The notes under the pieces are model-generated. The model saw only the letters and a list, made by a program, of their open reading frames with translations. It ran no database searches and was not told the origin of the DNA. Both the position numbers and the translations under genes were made by a program. DNA of 64,000 bases from Isoetes taiwanensis (lineage: Eukaryota > Streptophyta > Lycopodiopsida > Isoetales > Isoetaceae): the NCBI GenBank assembly GCA_021234155.1, contig JAJEKV010000009.1, positions 9,866,546-9,930,545 of the forward strand. The letters are read 5' to 3'. The stretch's first letter is position 1; the number at the start of each line of letters is the position of its first letter. Below, in pieces: positions 11,635-22,649 of the stretch.

Positions 11635-12495
11635 GGGTTGTAGGGATGACCAATGTTTAGAAGTTGGTTTGCATCCTCGGAAGACGCCTGGAACCAATTT
11701 AGCCATGCCGTCCAATCATATTGCGACATGTGTCACTATTTTTTCTCTGAAAATCGTGCAGGAACTTTACTCGCCATTCTGCCATTTTTTACCCCATATT
11801 CTGTTTTTCTTACCTGTATTCTATTGTTTTCACTGTTGTTCTGCTTTTTGTCACCACCACTTGGCAACGCTGGATTGGCCTTGGACGCCTTTTCCAGTAG
11901 GGCAAAGTCCCTCCAGGCTTGATTCCAAAGGGTCGGGTCAACAGGGCTTCCCCTCTGGAATCAAGCCCAGAAGGACTTTCCCTTATTTAAAACCACACAG
12001 TGGGATTCGGGTTATAGGGATGGCCAATGTTTAGTTGTTGGCTTGCATCTCAAAATCAAACATGAGAATCCCACTATTTGGTCTAATCATGTTTAGCTCT
12101 TGGTTTGCATCTCAAAACTAAAACCAATTCTCACTACTTGGTCTACTAATGTTTATCCGTTGGTTTTGAGATTTCTCACTACTTGGTCTAATAATATTTA
12201 GCTGTACTACTTAGTCTAATAATGGTTAGCTGTTGGTTTGCATCTCAAAACCGATTCTCACTACTTGGTCTAATAATGTTTAGCTGTTGGTTTGCATCCC
12301 AAAACCAAAACCAATTCTTACTATTTGGTCTAATAATATTTCGTTGTTGGTTTTGAGATTTCTCACTACTTGGTCTAATGATGTTTAGCTGTTGGTTTGC
12401 ATAATGTTTGGTAGTTGTTGGTTTGCATCTTAAAACCAAAGAGTACTTGGTCTAATAATGTTTAATTATTGGTTTGCATCTTAAAACCAAACAGT
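11635..12495. repeat. Degenerate tandem repeats of the left transposon arm
   Basis: A diverged unit of about 60-70 bp recurs, built from 'ggtctaataatgtttagctg', 'ttggtttgcatctcaaaacc' and 'ttctcactacttgg'. One unit sits near 11635-11680, and an almost continuous array runs from about 12000 to 12495. Units vary in length and some are truncated. I read this as the outer left arm of the DNA element that carries the zinc-finger/Ulp1 gene. No outer terminal inverted repeat was found. Confidence 0.65.
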
Positions 12496-12529
12496 GGCCA
12501 ATGTTTGGGGCTCAGGATAGTCTTGCCAC

Positions 12530-13345
12530 GGTTTGGGGATCGGGAGGTAAAATACCTTATCGGTATCACCACCGAGGGCTTCGGCGAATCCGTTCGAGGC
12601 CCCGTTTCGCCGTATTGGCACCGTGGGGGGCTGCGAGAAAATACGGGCGTCAGTCCACGCGACACATTGGGCCGTCAGGTGGTGTTCCCATACTCCGGTA
12701 TCACCAAAACATTCCGCTGCGATCCGCCCTCAGGAATCACCAACACGATCCGGCCTCAGGGATCCCCAAGCGTGGCGATAACATCGCCCGCGATATCGAT
12801 CGTGGTGAATCCCTCCTCAGGGATCCGCAAGTAGCAAGCGGGTGTGATCCCTCCTCACGGGATGCGCCATTCTTGCGCGGCCAATATCGGCCACGGTTAT
12901 CGCCCGACCTATCCGGCCCACAGGATCACCCGGCATGGCGTCATGGGGCGGACATGTCGGGGACGGGCAAATCTTGCCCTCGGGATCCCGCTAGGACTCC
13001 TCGGTGGCGTCCTCGGGATCACACGAATCCGACGGGTGTGATCCCTCCTCCCGGATCGCCATCGCTTCTCCGATATCGGCCCCTTATACGTCGGGGTTAT
13101 TTCCTCCCGGATCCCCGAGGCCTTTTTCGTGAAAAACGCCCTCGGGGATCACCACGCCGGACGAGTGGGGGCCGTCCACGTGGTCCAATCGATGCCACCG
13201 GTTTGAATTAATGCCTGACGGCCCAGGTCAGTGTCGTACGCCATCCACTAATGGTGTAACCGGAGGGCGGGAAAACCACCAGAGTCGTACGGGTCCCAAT
13301 TGCGAGTCGCCACGTGTGCGATGGGGGATTCCGGAGGAAGGGAGC
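12530..13345. repeat. GC-rich palindrome array, left copy
   Basis: A strongly GC-rich block with about a dozen diverged variants of ggatccc/gggatcacc half-sites, such as tgatccctcctc, ctcgggatcac and cggggatcacc, plus gatatcg motifs. It lies directly upstream of the Ulp1 gene. The same motif family forms arrays at 16.08-16.87 and 18.64-18.92 kb. Long open frames here are by-products of base composition. Confidence 0.7.
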
Positions 13346-13554
13346 ACAGTTTGGCGATGGCTATGTCCGAACTCTGTGCGCCAAGAACGATTGCCCTTTC
13401 CGACCGGAACTGAGCGGAAAGGGCCCGATTGCTGCCGAATCCACAGGCGTTGTCGCTGTTGTTGCATCTGGCGAGTATTTAAAGGTAAGCGCCATCGACA
13501 GGTCTGTTTTTATTCTATTAAAGTCTTATTCTAAATGGTTATGTTATTTTACAG

Positions 13555-15893
13555 ATGGTGGAGGAGTCGATTAACCTCGAAATCAGCCTAAATACGTCCA
13601 TTAATGAAAACTGGAATGGGGCAATAAAAGAAAACTCGGCTTGGAAATTGCCCGACTGCTTCAAAGATATTGCTGGGATTGAATCCGACCAAGAGGTTCA
13701 ATCCCCAAACAAAAAGGGATTAAGGGCAGAAGCAAGAGCTAAAGGAGCTTCGCCACAGAAGATTACCCCTGCTGCCAGGCCCGAGGGTTCAGTCGATGGC
13801 CAATGGGAAGGAAATGCAGATGTGCAAAAAAATGCCCATCATGCAGATGAGGATGAGGCCCCGAAAAGTAATGTTGAATGTTTTAACGTCAATCCAAGTG
13901 AGGAGCTGACAACTCAAGAATTTTTGAAGGATTACAGTTATGATCAACTCAGTCGAAAATGGCATTGCCAAGTCGGAGATTGCAGCAAATCCTACAGCAG
14001 GAAGATGGAACTGGAGAATCATAGGTTCAGGGTGCATCAGCTATTGAATACTTACAGGGTTCCAGATACGCCAAGGGGTCGAATTCCGAAGAATAAGGCT
14101 GAGGTGAGGGTTAGAGATTATGGGAAGATCAGGTTTCAAAGATCTCTTGATCCCGACTTCAAATTCAGCCACAATCTGAGCAGAAAACTTCAGAGGGCAA
14201 GGGCAGCAGCAGAGCGTATGGCAGATGACCAAATCGCCCTCGGCCTTCTGGATGACACGGCCCGAGCCGAGTTTGTAAACCTGCAGGTGCGGAGAAAGGA
14301 AGCCACAGAACTTGAAATGCAGGAAGAGCGGATAAGGGAGATCAAGGAAAGGATTTAGAACAGGCATGACAATTTGGATGATAAGGATTTGTTTGGCGAT
14401 TTGAGCGAGGAACAGCGCTAGTTGGACGATGACGATGTGAATGCGGAGGTAGACGCTGCGAATAAACTTGAATTTAGTTCACCTCCTCCGAAAACCCCAA
14501 ATTCGAACACCCCAACTCGGCATGGCACCCCAAGGAAGCGGACTTTTGTGCAGGCCCATAGGGATGCAGATCTGATGGCTCCAAACCAGATTGTGCATGA
14601 AGAATCAGAGGATGAGCCTGAAAATGCAGATGAATTGGCCCCCCCGACCCCGAGCAAGATAAAAATGTGGTATTTGTATATGCTGGACCCCCACTTCTTC
14701 GCTGCTCTAATATCATATGACAGAGGGATTAGAAAGGAGCTTTGGCAGTTTAAATTTTCTCTAGATTATCCAATTGTGGTTCAAAGTCCTCTGTTGAAGG
14801 TGGGCAGCAAATCATCCGATGTTGAATTCCACATCTCGGAGGCAGAGGCCCTCAAATTCTCCACTATTCCAGGTGCCCTCGGTTTTGAAGATTCTGAGAT
14901 CGATGCCGACTGCCTAGGAGCTTATTTACTGTAAGTGTGTTGTCCTTGTTTTTATTTCTTGCATGGTAAGCTAAATTCAGCTTTGGCAGGGTTCTTGCAC
15001 ACTCAATTCCTCACCAAAAACGTTGTCATCATGTCTTCCTCCACCCTGCTGCTCTTGGCCTGTTCCTAAATGGCACGAAACCAGGCCTGTGTGGTGCCTA
15101 TGAGCAGTTTGTGAAGCTAATTCCGGGATCCCCCTTTGGTAATTCCGTGTGGAAAATCCAGTATGCACAGTTCTACTACATACCGGTTAATGCCAGGTAA
15201 ATTGGGTTTGGGAAGTGGAATTTTTATTGCATTTCTAGTTCTGGTTTGAATTGATTGCAGCTTGTCCTATGCAGTGGCCATTGGAGCTTGTTCATTTTGG
15301 TGGCTGATCCTTTGGCTTGCCAGAAACTCAATAAGCCTTGCCCTTGCATATTGCATTTCGATTCCTTTGATCCCCTCCATGCTCCAACACGCAGGTTCAT
15401 CACTTTGTGAGTGTAACATTTGCTAACCATACATTCATAGCCTATCTTCTAATGCCTTGACTTGCAGGTTTTTAAGTGATGTATTTAAGAGGTGGAGGCA
15501 CGAGGCATCAGCATTGCATAATGCACCAGTAATGTTGATGGAAGCTCCACAGCATCACAACAACCAGGATTGTGGCATCTATGTTATTGGTTGTGTGCAG
15601 AAATTCATCAGGGAAATCTACAGCAAGGAGACAGATGTGAGTTATCATTGTGTTATCTTTTGTCTTTTTTGGTGATCAACTGTCTTATCTTTTGTCTTAT
15701 CTACTGTCTTCAGATGGTGATCAACCGGGACTGGTTTGCCAAAGAAGACATGGACAATTTGAGGACAGGCTTCAAGGTGATGCTGCAGAAGTTAAGTGAC
15801 TGCGTAAATGCAGGAAAATCAATCTTCTACTTGCCCGAGGGTAGCAACCAATTCGCATGGCCCATGACCAGGTTGATGTTGAATGGTCCATGA
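13555..15893 (+). pseudogene. C2H2 zinc finger + Ulp1 (C48) cysteine protease gene of a transposon
   Basis: Five exons join cleanly: 13555-14930, 14990-15196, 15275-15406, 15468-15636 and 15714-15893 (2064 nt, about 687 codons). A further 5' coding exon may end at 13484 (donor aaag|gtaagc). Exon 1 encodes a C2H2 finger (CQVGDCSKSYSRKMELENHRF then VH) and an acidic linker. Exons 2-5 encode an Ulp1-like protease with the family's catalytic pattern: His in SGHWSLFIL, Asp in LHFDSFDP, Gln-Asp-Cys in NNQDCGIYV. Ulp1 proteases remove SUMO-type modifiers, and plant MULE elements often carry such genes. Two in-frame TAG codons (14356-14358 and 14419-14421) interrupt exon 1, while all splice sites look intact. 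It is therefore a recently disabled copy, or a gene read by some means I cannot see. Confidence 0.75.
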
Positions 15894-15899
15894 TCTGAA

Positions 15900-16080
15900 C
15901 TCTCTCCATAACAGAAAAAAAGGTTGTTCCTTGTAAAACATGTAAATTGTCTGCTATGTTTGTAAATATGGCAGTTTTTCAATGGTTAATTGAAGTGGGA
16001 ACTTGCTTTCCTTTTCTCTATTCTGGGTTCACTCTTTACTTGTCAATCTGCCTCCCATGGCACTTCATATACAGACGAAC
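15900..16080. other. 3' flank of the Ulp1 gene
   Basis: AT-rich trailer after the stop codon with no other feature. The next palindrome array begins about 16085. Confidence 0.5.
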
Positions 16081-16084
16081 TGAA

Positions 16085-16870
16085 TTTGAACACCTCTGGG
16101 ATTCCAAAACTTGAATAGCTCTGGGATCCCGAAATTTGAACACCTCCGGGATCCCCAGGGAGCCAAATAATAAAACAACCACCAAAAAAAGACAAACCAC
16201 AAAAAAAAGACTAACCATTATAATGGTGATCCCGGAGGACGGGATCACCACAATTAGATGCCGTCCTCCGGGATCCCCAGACAGCAAAAAAAGAAAGACT
16301 AGTGAAACTTAGCCTTTAAAAAATCCCGTCCGCCACGTGGTGATCCCAGAGGATGGGATCAACTGTGTGGTGATCCCGGAGGACGGAATCTTATTGTGGT
16401 GATCCCGAGCCAAAAAAAAAAAAAAAAAAAATACAATTACTCAACCAGCATTAAAAAATCCCATCCGTCAGTTGGTGATCCCAGAGGACGGCATCAACTG
16501 CCTGGTGATCCCGGAGGACGGGATCAAGTGTGGAGATCTCGGAGGCCGGGATCATCACAGGTGGATTCCGTTCTCCAGGATCACCAGACGGCAAAAAAAA
16601 AAAATAGACCTAACAATTATCAAAAAATCACGTCCGCAGGTTGGTGATCCCGGAGGCCGGGATCACCGCATGTGGATTCCGTCCTCCGGGATCACCAGAA
16701 ACCCAAGGAAAAAACAATAGAATTACGTCCGCCATTTAAAAAAGGGCTTTAAAAAATCCCATCCGCCGGTTGGTGATCCCGGAGGACGGGGTCCAATGTG
16801 TGGTGATCCCGGAGGCCGGGATCACCACAAGGAGATTCCGTCCTCCGGGATCCCCACGTAAAAAAAAAAT
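16085..16870. repeat. Palindrome array, central copy, with higher-order units
   Basis: Many near-perfect copies of an inverted repeat with arms GGTGATCCCG and CGGGATCACC around a GAGGA/GAGGC spacer, for example at 16227, 16511, 16641 and 16801. Half-site variants (cctccgggatccccag) alternate with it. Units are separated by poly(A) stretches and repeated 'aaaaaatcccatccgyc' segments, giving higher-order units of about 130-170 bp. The array lies between the 3' end of the Ulp1 gene and the 3' side of the MULE transposase. Confidence 0.85.
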
Positions 16871-17086
16871 AATAGAATTACCTAGCCATTGAAAAAAATC
16901 GACTTTACCACTTTACCATTAGAAATTGAAAACATGGGTTAACCGTTGTACAACGGATAGTACAACGGTTGATTCATGAGTCTATATATACCCTTGCCTT
17001 GTCTATATATACCTACAAGTGCACAATGTCGGTCCATAGTGTTAGTGTTAGAAAGTATGCAAGAAAGTATGCCAGGCATTACTTAC

Positions 17087-18581
17087 ATTTTTTACCGCCT
17101 TGATTTCAGCATCAGCATCGTCAGTAATGATGCAAGAAGGGTGCCAATCCGGATCATCCAGGCATAATGAATCCTTTAGTGCTTTCAACCACTTAGTTAT
17201 AGCCCTAGTTTTTTGAGAATTGGTTATGACATATGCCAATGGCAAGCCATTGCAATGGTCATCGAAGGCAATGAGTGTAAAAAGATAGTACCTGGATAAT
17301 AGAGACCAATAGCTCACATTGGATCTAGAATTGAAATGCTATAGCCATTTTAAATGGACTATGAAAAAGATCTAGAATGGAAATGAACACAAAGTAGTGT
17401 ACCTCTTGTCATTAGTTTTGAAGGTTGCATCCATGCAAATGGCCCTATTCTTTCCAAACTTCAGCATTGACTCTCTTTGGATTGGAGTCATCACTCCCAA
17501 TTGGAATGTGTCACCATGTTCATATAAGAACACGGACTCTAGATGTTGTTGCACCCACATGTTGATGCTAGTGGGAAGGTCTTCATGTAGCTTCCAAGTG
17601 TTTCTAACAACACTCTTCTCAATCTTTGTAAACATCCCTGATCTTGACATGTCATCCCTATACATACTATCCTTGCCATGCACATCTAGTTTAAATCTCC
17701 ACCTCTCCTCGTGCATGTTCATAACACTTAGGGGGTGTGCCAATGCACGCGAGCTTTTCTCTAACCCATTCCCTCAATTCCCGAGATCCACGGTGCTAGC
17801 TTGAATCGATACCTTTCTCTACGTCAACAAATTTACCATGGCAAGGCTCACCTTGGAGATTTCTATGCTCAAACCCATAATAAGTAACTTGCGAGCATTC
17901 TGGGAGAAGGTAGAGTTGCCTAATGGTAAAATGGCATTGGCAGCCCCTACGCACACTCTCACCCCTCTCAACTCTTTTCCTGCGTGTGCCAGGTTGACGT
18001 GGTCCATTAGCAACCAGGTGAGTGTTCAAAGTCTTGTCCTGGGGACCATATGTGCACCAATACCTATTTTGAGTGTTCAAAATTAGTGCATGAAAGTAGT
18101 GCATGTACATCTAAGAATTAAATATACTTCTGCTACAATGTTTTCTACTACAGAAACAATAACAACAACAGTAAACTAGAGGATAGGGTTTTAGAAATAC
18201 ATACCTTTTCATAGTCAAATAAGAATCCCTGGTTGGCCTCTTTAGCACCCTCTCGGGATTGGAACTCCTTAAGTAGAAGCTGCACTGTGCCACACAATTT
18301 CTTTGCTCTCCAAGAATGAAGTCTTCAACCCGGTTTGTTGGGAAGTAGCAGGTCCACACAAGCATTTCTCCACCTCCCTTTACAGAAGGAACTTGGTGCT
18401 CTTCTGGAAACCAGTGTAGGTTGCTGTGGTCGAAAATATTGGGGGGTGACTCCACATGTATTTCAAAGACGTAGGCGAGAATGGCGAAAGGGAGCTCGAT
18501 ATATCGTTTCTTAACTCCTAGAAATAATCTTAAGCGGATAAATACACGTGCTATCTTCTCCTCCGAACCATAATCGTCCAT
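17087..18581 (-). pseudogene. MULE-type transposase, 3'-truncated
   Basis: Read from an ATG at 18581. Exon 18581-18205 joins 18063 onward through a GT-AG intron. The second exon holds a Cys/His-rich segment (RRGCQCHFTIRQLYLLPE, then EPCHGKF). The next coding block (about 17745-17384) contains the first catalytic Asp in ICMDATFKTND. The following block (about 17302-17087) contains LIAFDDHCNGLPLAYVIT and the second Asp in IITDDADAEIKAV. A donor at AAT|GTAAGT follows, but no exon with the catalytic Glu or a SWIM zinc finger is found before the palindrome array. The junction near 17770 is damaged. The family assignment is firm; activity is not expected. Confidence 0.75.
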
Positions 18582-18644
18582 AGCTGCCGGGGCTTGAACA
18601 TCCGTCTGTGCATATCTGCAAGCCAAGAGAAAATTCGGAAGACA

Positions 18645-18925
18645 AATGTGGGATCCCGGAGGGTGGTTTCCGACATCCGAGGTGTCCAGATCTCAATGGT
18701 TGGTCCGTGCATGGGCTGACATGTTCAAAACCGGCCGCACGATCCCTCCACGCCCGCTGGCCACCGTCGATTTTCATGCATAAAGTACGTGGGGATCCCA
18801 GAGGAGGGAATCACTCTGGCAGTGTGGTGATCCCAGAGGAGGGAATCACACCTGATATCGAACCCGGTGGGCAGCATGGTCCCACGGCCCACGGTGGTGA
18901 TCCCGGAGGCGGGGATAACGCGGCC
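18645..18925. repeat. Palindrome array, right copy
   Basis: Several ggtgatcccRgaggNggg(a)atcac copies occur (about 18650, 18792, 18827, 18898) with gatatcgRaYc motifs. They match the two other arrays of the 12.5-18.9 kb region. This copy lies just upstream of the MULE transposase start. Confidence 0.75.
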
Positions 18926-18944
18926 GATATCGGATCGGTGCAAA

Positions 18945-19245
18945 AACTGAAAATAGGATGTTCTAGATAGTTTTAGAAAGTTCTAAAATATTCTAAATGC
19001 TTGAGCACCTTTGTCTAAAAATAGAAAGTTTTTATAACGAAATGCAAAAAGCGAAAGTAGAATGTTTAACATGCTTAAACACTCAGAGCAAGTAGCTCGG
19101 TCTAAAAATAGAAAGCTTTTTGAAATTTTACAAACAACGGAAATAGAATGTTTCTAGAATGTTTTAAAATGTTCTAGATGCTCACGGTAGGCACCTCAGT
19201 CTAAAAATCGAAAGTTTTGAAACTTTTGCAAGCTCAGTCCAAGAA
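18945..19245. repeat. Three-unit tandem repeat of about 100-120 bp
   Basis: Each unit contains 'tctaaaaatagaaag', a 'gttctaaaatattctaaatgct'-like stretch and 'gagcacctYRgtct'. Three diverged units are visible. They follow the right palindrome array, so they may be the outer right arm of the MULE/Ulp1 region. Confidence 0.65.
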
Positions 19246-19249
19246 TATA

Positions 19250-20930
19250 TAGTTTTCAAATTAGGCAATACTTTAGAAATTGTAGTAGATGTAAGTAAGC
19301 TCTTAATGGGTTACTTTAGAATTGATGGTAGGTGTTGGTAGTAGGTATGAGGAAGCTCCTCATAGATGATCATTTTTTCAAATTAGGCAATACTTTGGAA
19401 GTAGATGTAAGTAAGCTCTTAATGGGTTACTTTAGAATTGATGGTAGGTATTGGTAGTAGGTACGAGGAAGCTCCTCGTAAATGATCCTTTAAAATTGGT
19501 ACTAGGTGTGAGTAATCTACTCGTGGTTAGTAGGTATGACTCCTCAACAGGTGATTCTTTAGAATCGATAGTAGGTGGCAGTAAGCTTTTCATAGATTAT
19601 GAAATGGATGTTGTAACATCGATATGGATGTTGCATCACATGGGTGACACTTTTCTCATGTGTGATACTTTGAAATTAGCAATGGGTGTGAGTCAGCTTC
19701 TCATGGACGAGACTTTGAAATTGTTAAGCTCCCCATGGGTGATACTTTGGAGTTGGTAGTAAGTGTTGATAGTAGATGTGTGTTAGCTTTACCTGGATAA
19801 CACTTTGAAATTGTAGTACGTGTAAGTTAGCTCCTCATGTCTAATACTTTCAAATTGGCAGTAGGTGTGAGTCAACTTTTCATGGGTGATACTTTAGAAT
19901 TGGTAGTAGGTGTAAGTAAGCTCCTAATTGTTAGTAGGTGGCAGTAAGTTCCTCGTAGATTGACAAATGAATGTTGAGTAACATGCAGATTCATGTATGA
20001 TACTTTGAAATTGACAGTAGGTATGAGTCAGCTTCTCATGGATGAGACTTTGGAATTGGTAGTAGGTGCGAGTAAGCTTCCAATGGGTAATGCTTTAGAA
20101 TCGGTAGTAAGTGTTGGTAATGGGTGTGTATAAGCTCCACATGGGTGATACTTTGAAATTGTAGTAGATGTGACTCAACTCCTCATGTGTGATACTTTCA
20201 AACTGGTAGTAGGTGTGAGTCAGTTTCTCATGGTTGGTACTTTGGAATTGGTAGTAGATGCGAGTAAGCTCCTAATGGGTGATACTTTGAAATTGATAAT
20301 AAGTGGCAGTAAGCTCCTCACAGATTAAAAAATGGATGTTGAGTAACATGAATATGGACATTGAGCCACATGCGTGATACTTTGAAATTGGTAGTAGATG
20401 TGAGTCAACTTCTCGTGTGTGATACTTTGGAATTGGTAGTAGGTGTGAGTCAGATTCTCATGGGCGATACTTTGGAATTGGTAGTAGGTGTGATTACGCT
20501 CCTAGTGGTTGATACTTTACTATTGGTAGGAGTTCGTAGTAAGGATGTGTAGGCAAGAATAACGGGCGTGCATTTGTGCAAGTCGAGATCGAGGAATATG
20601 TGCATGTGTCCAACCCGAGGCCGAGGAATCAGTGCAATGAATATGGACATTGAGCCACATGCAAGATACTTTGAAATTGGTAGTAGATATGGGTCAGGTC
20701 CTCATGTGTGATACTTTGGAATTGGCAGTAGGTGTGAGTCGGCTTCTCATAGATGATACTTTAAAATTGGTAGTAGGTGTGATTATGCTCATAATGCGTG
20801 ATACTCTAGAATTGGTAGTAGGGATGTGTAGGCAAGAATAACAGGCGTGCATTTGTGCAAGTGGAGGTCGAGGAATGTGTGCATACGTCCAAGCCAAGAT
20901 CGAGGCCAAGGAATAAGTGCAAAAGAAAAG
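19250..20930. repeat. Minisatellite with 45-bp unit
   Basis: Dozens of diverged units of consensus gatactttggaattggtag / taggtgtgagtcagcttct / catgggt run through 1.7 kb. The 45-bp length is a multiple of three, so short open frames read DTLELVVGVSQLLMG again and again, but frames are broken by substitutions and insertions. Two longer inserts (aaatggatgttgagtaacatg-type and ggcgtgcatttgtgcaagt-type) recur at about 20520-20640 and 20835-20930. I regard it as non-coding. Confidence 0.85.
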
Positions 20931-21034
20931 GGCATGCCTATTAGGGTGAGCTCTTTTTTAGTCTTTTATAATAATAATAGTATTTCGTAATATTAATGTA
21001 CCTTGCAAATGCTTCGTGGTTATGGCAAGTTGTC

Positions 21035-21466
21035 GTAACACAAACCATTAACATTATCAACACAGACCATTGCATTTGACACATTTAAATTAAAATCCCC
21101 TTAAACCCCCTTTGGTTTGGGTGCATATTCACACGGGGGGTTACTCCGGGCAATGAGAGCTGTCGGATGGGCATATTTGCCCTTTATTCCAAGATCTGGA
21201 CCGTACAGAGCGATCCTCGTTTGTGGGGTATGCATGTACAAGTTTTTGTATACTGTATATTAAAGTTTACAAAATACTATAAGGTTTGAAAGAATATACT
21301 TAATGGTGTTAATTTTGTACATGTATTGTAAAAATTTTGGGGCTCTCGCTGCCCTACTTAACCCCCCGTGTGAATATGCACCCAAACCAAAGGGGTTTAA
21401 GGGGATTTTAATTTAAATGTGTCAAATGCAATGGTCTGTGTTGATAATGTTAATGGTTTGTGTTAC
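21035..21466. mobile_element. Foldback/MITE-like element with ~108-bp inverted repeats
   Basis: 21035-21143 and 21359-21466 are inverted copies with few differences. They begin gtaacacaaaccattaac and end with a tract of C/G next to ttac/taac. The centre (about 21175-21355) includes ccaagatctggaccgtaca and continues into the right arm. A second, one-armed copy lies at 60446-60780. Just beyond the right arm is aaaaaaaaatttggccccta then cggggcctta, an end motif also seen at 60752-60780 and, reversed, at 41472-41504. No target duplication was found. Confidence 0.75.
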
Positions 21467-21504
21467 CTAAAAAAAAATTTGGCCCCTACGGGGCCTTAAG
21501 GATG

Positions 21505-22430
21505 GTGTAGGATAGTGATGGATGATGTATCGTAGCCTCACAAATCTAACAAACTAGAGGTGCTCAAATTATGGAAACGAAAACATTGCATAGAATTAGA
21601 TATATAATATTATACCAATACCAATATTAATATATGAGGTAGCATGTAATAATAGAATTTATTGATAATAAAACCATTACTCCAAATCATTTTTCTCATT
21701 TTATTTGAAGAAACCATTACTCCAAATCCTACACCTAATACAACGCCGAAATACAACCGTGTCATATATCTTATATGCTTATCCCCGAACAAATTGAAGT
21801 GAGTGACTATTTGCATTATCCACAACAGAAGTCATGCAGTCTCATAGATCGGACAAACAACAATGAGATTTAAAAGTAATACTGGAATCAAAAGATTGTT
21901 CATAAGCCCACAGAGTTTAAGTTTACCTGCAATCATGTTTTGTTGTGAAATTTTAATTGCTAGCTCGTGACATAGAATTACGCAAGACAGGCCTTCTGCA
22001 AGCCTTCCAAACTGAGCTCCAAGTTACTAAATAATAAAAAATTGTAATCTTTACAAACCCACCAATTCTTTGCATCATCCACTATAGCTGAACCTAAGCA
22101 CATAAATCAAGCCCCTTGTCCAAAGAAATGCAAAGGCAATTTCAAATCGTGAGTTGAATCCATCTTCTGAAAGGGAGGATGTTTTGCATCACTGGCACAT
22201 AGCAAAGATCAAGAATTATCGGCTATATAACCAGGAAAATATGTATTAACCTCAGACTCATCATAGAGATGGACGAAATACTCAAGAAGGTGAAGCCCCC
22301 AAATTTGTTCCTTGTCATGCATGTGGACAAAATCCCTATTTTGTTGCATGTGAAAATCTACAAATGGATGCCCCAAGAATACAATTGTTGCTCATGCTCA
22401 AAAAACGGATCTGGAATCTCGAATAGACAA
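21505..22430. other. Unassigned AT-rich region
   Basis: No protein family, RNA gene or clear repeat recognised between the foldback element and the LEA-like exon. 21653-21735 repeats 'aaaccattactccaaatc' twice, about 60 bp apart. Confidence 0.45.
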
Positions 22431-22431
22431 A

Positions 22432-22558
22432 TCAAGGCTTCTTTTGTTCACCTCCCATCCCAACAGTTTCTTTGGCCTTCTGAAGAGCTGCAGACGCCTG
22501 CTCACCAACCTGCTGGAGGACATTTCCAGCTTCATCCTTGGCACCAGTAGCTTTCCAC
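22432..22558 (-). pseudogene. Terminal exon of a LEA-like protein (fragment)
   Basis: After a possible acceptor (atgatag) the minus strand reads about 41 residues: KATGAKDEAGNVLQQVGEQA, then SAALQKAKETVGMGG, ending at a TGA. Alternating Ala/Lys/Glu/Gln in an amphipathic pattern is typical of group-4 LEA proteins. No upstream exon was found. The sequence just upstream has three tandem variants of 'ggtggaaa...attattatga' and a 9-bp hairpin (gctcaagag/ctcttgagc). It could be a captured fragment or the last exon of a gene whose other exons I cannot see. Confidence 0.4.
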
Positions 22559-22649
22559 CTATCATAATAATAATTTCCACCTACATAATAATCATTTCCA
22601 GCTCAAGAGGCCATTCTCTTGAGCTTTCCACCTATCATAATAATCATTA

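Noticed and set aside
12474-13211. Open frame of 245 codons on the plus strand
   Set aside because: It runs through the GC-rich palindrome array, is Arg/Pro/Gly-rich from base composition, and resembles no protein.
14356-14421. Variant genetic code with TAG as glutamine
   Set aside because: Host genes DCL1 and the HAD gene use normal codes and TGA stops. TAGs occur only in decaying transposon genes.
16938-16972. Inverted repeat aaccgttgtac/gtacaacggtt as a transposon end
   Set aside because: It is a short local hairpin with no partner at the other side of the MULE gene.
19250-20930. CRISPR-like or repeat-protein gene
   Set aside because: Units are contiguous and diverged with no spacers, and the frame is not continuous. 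It is a minisatellite in a plant genome.
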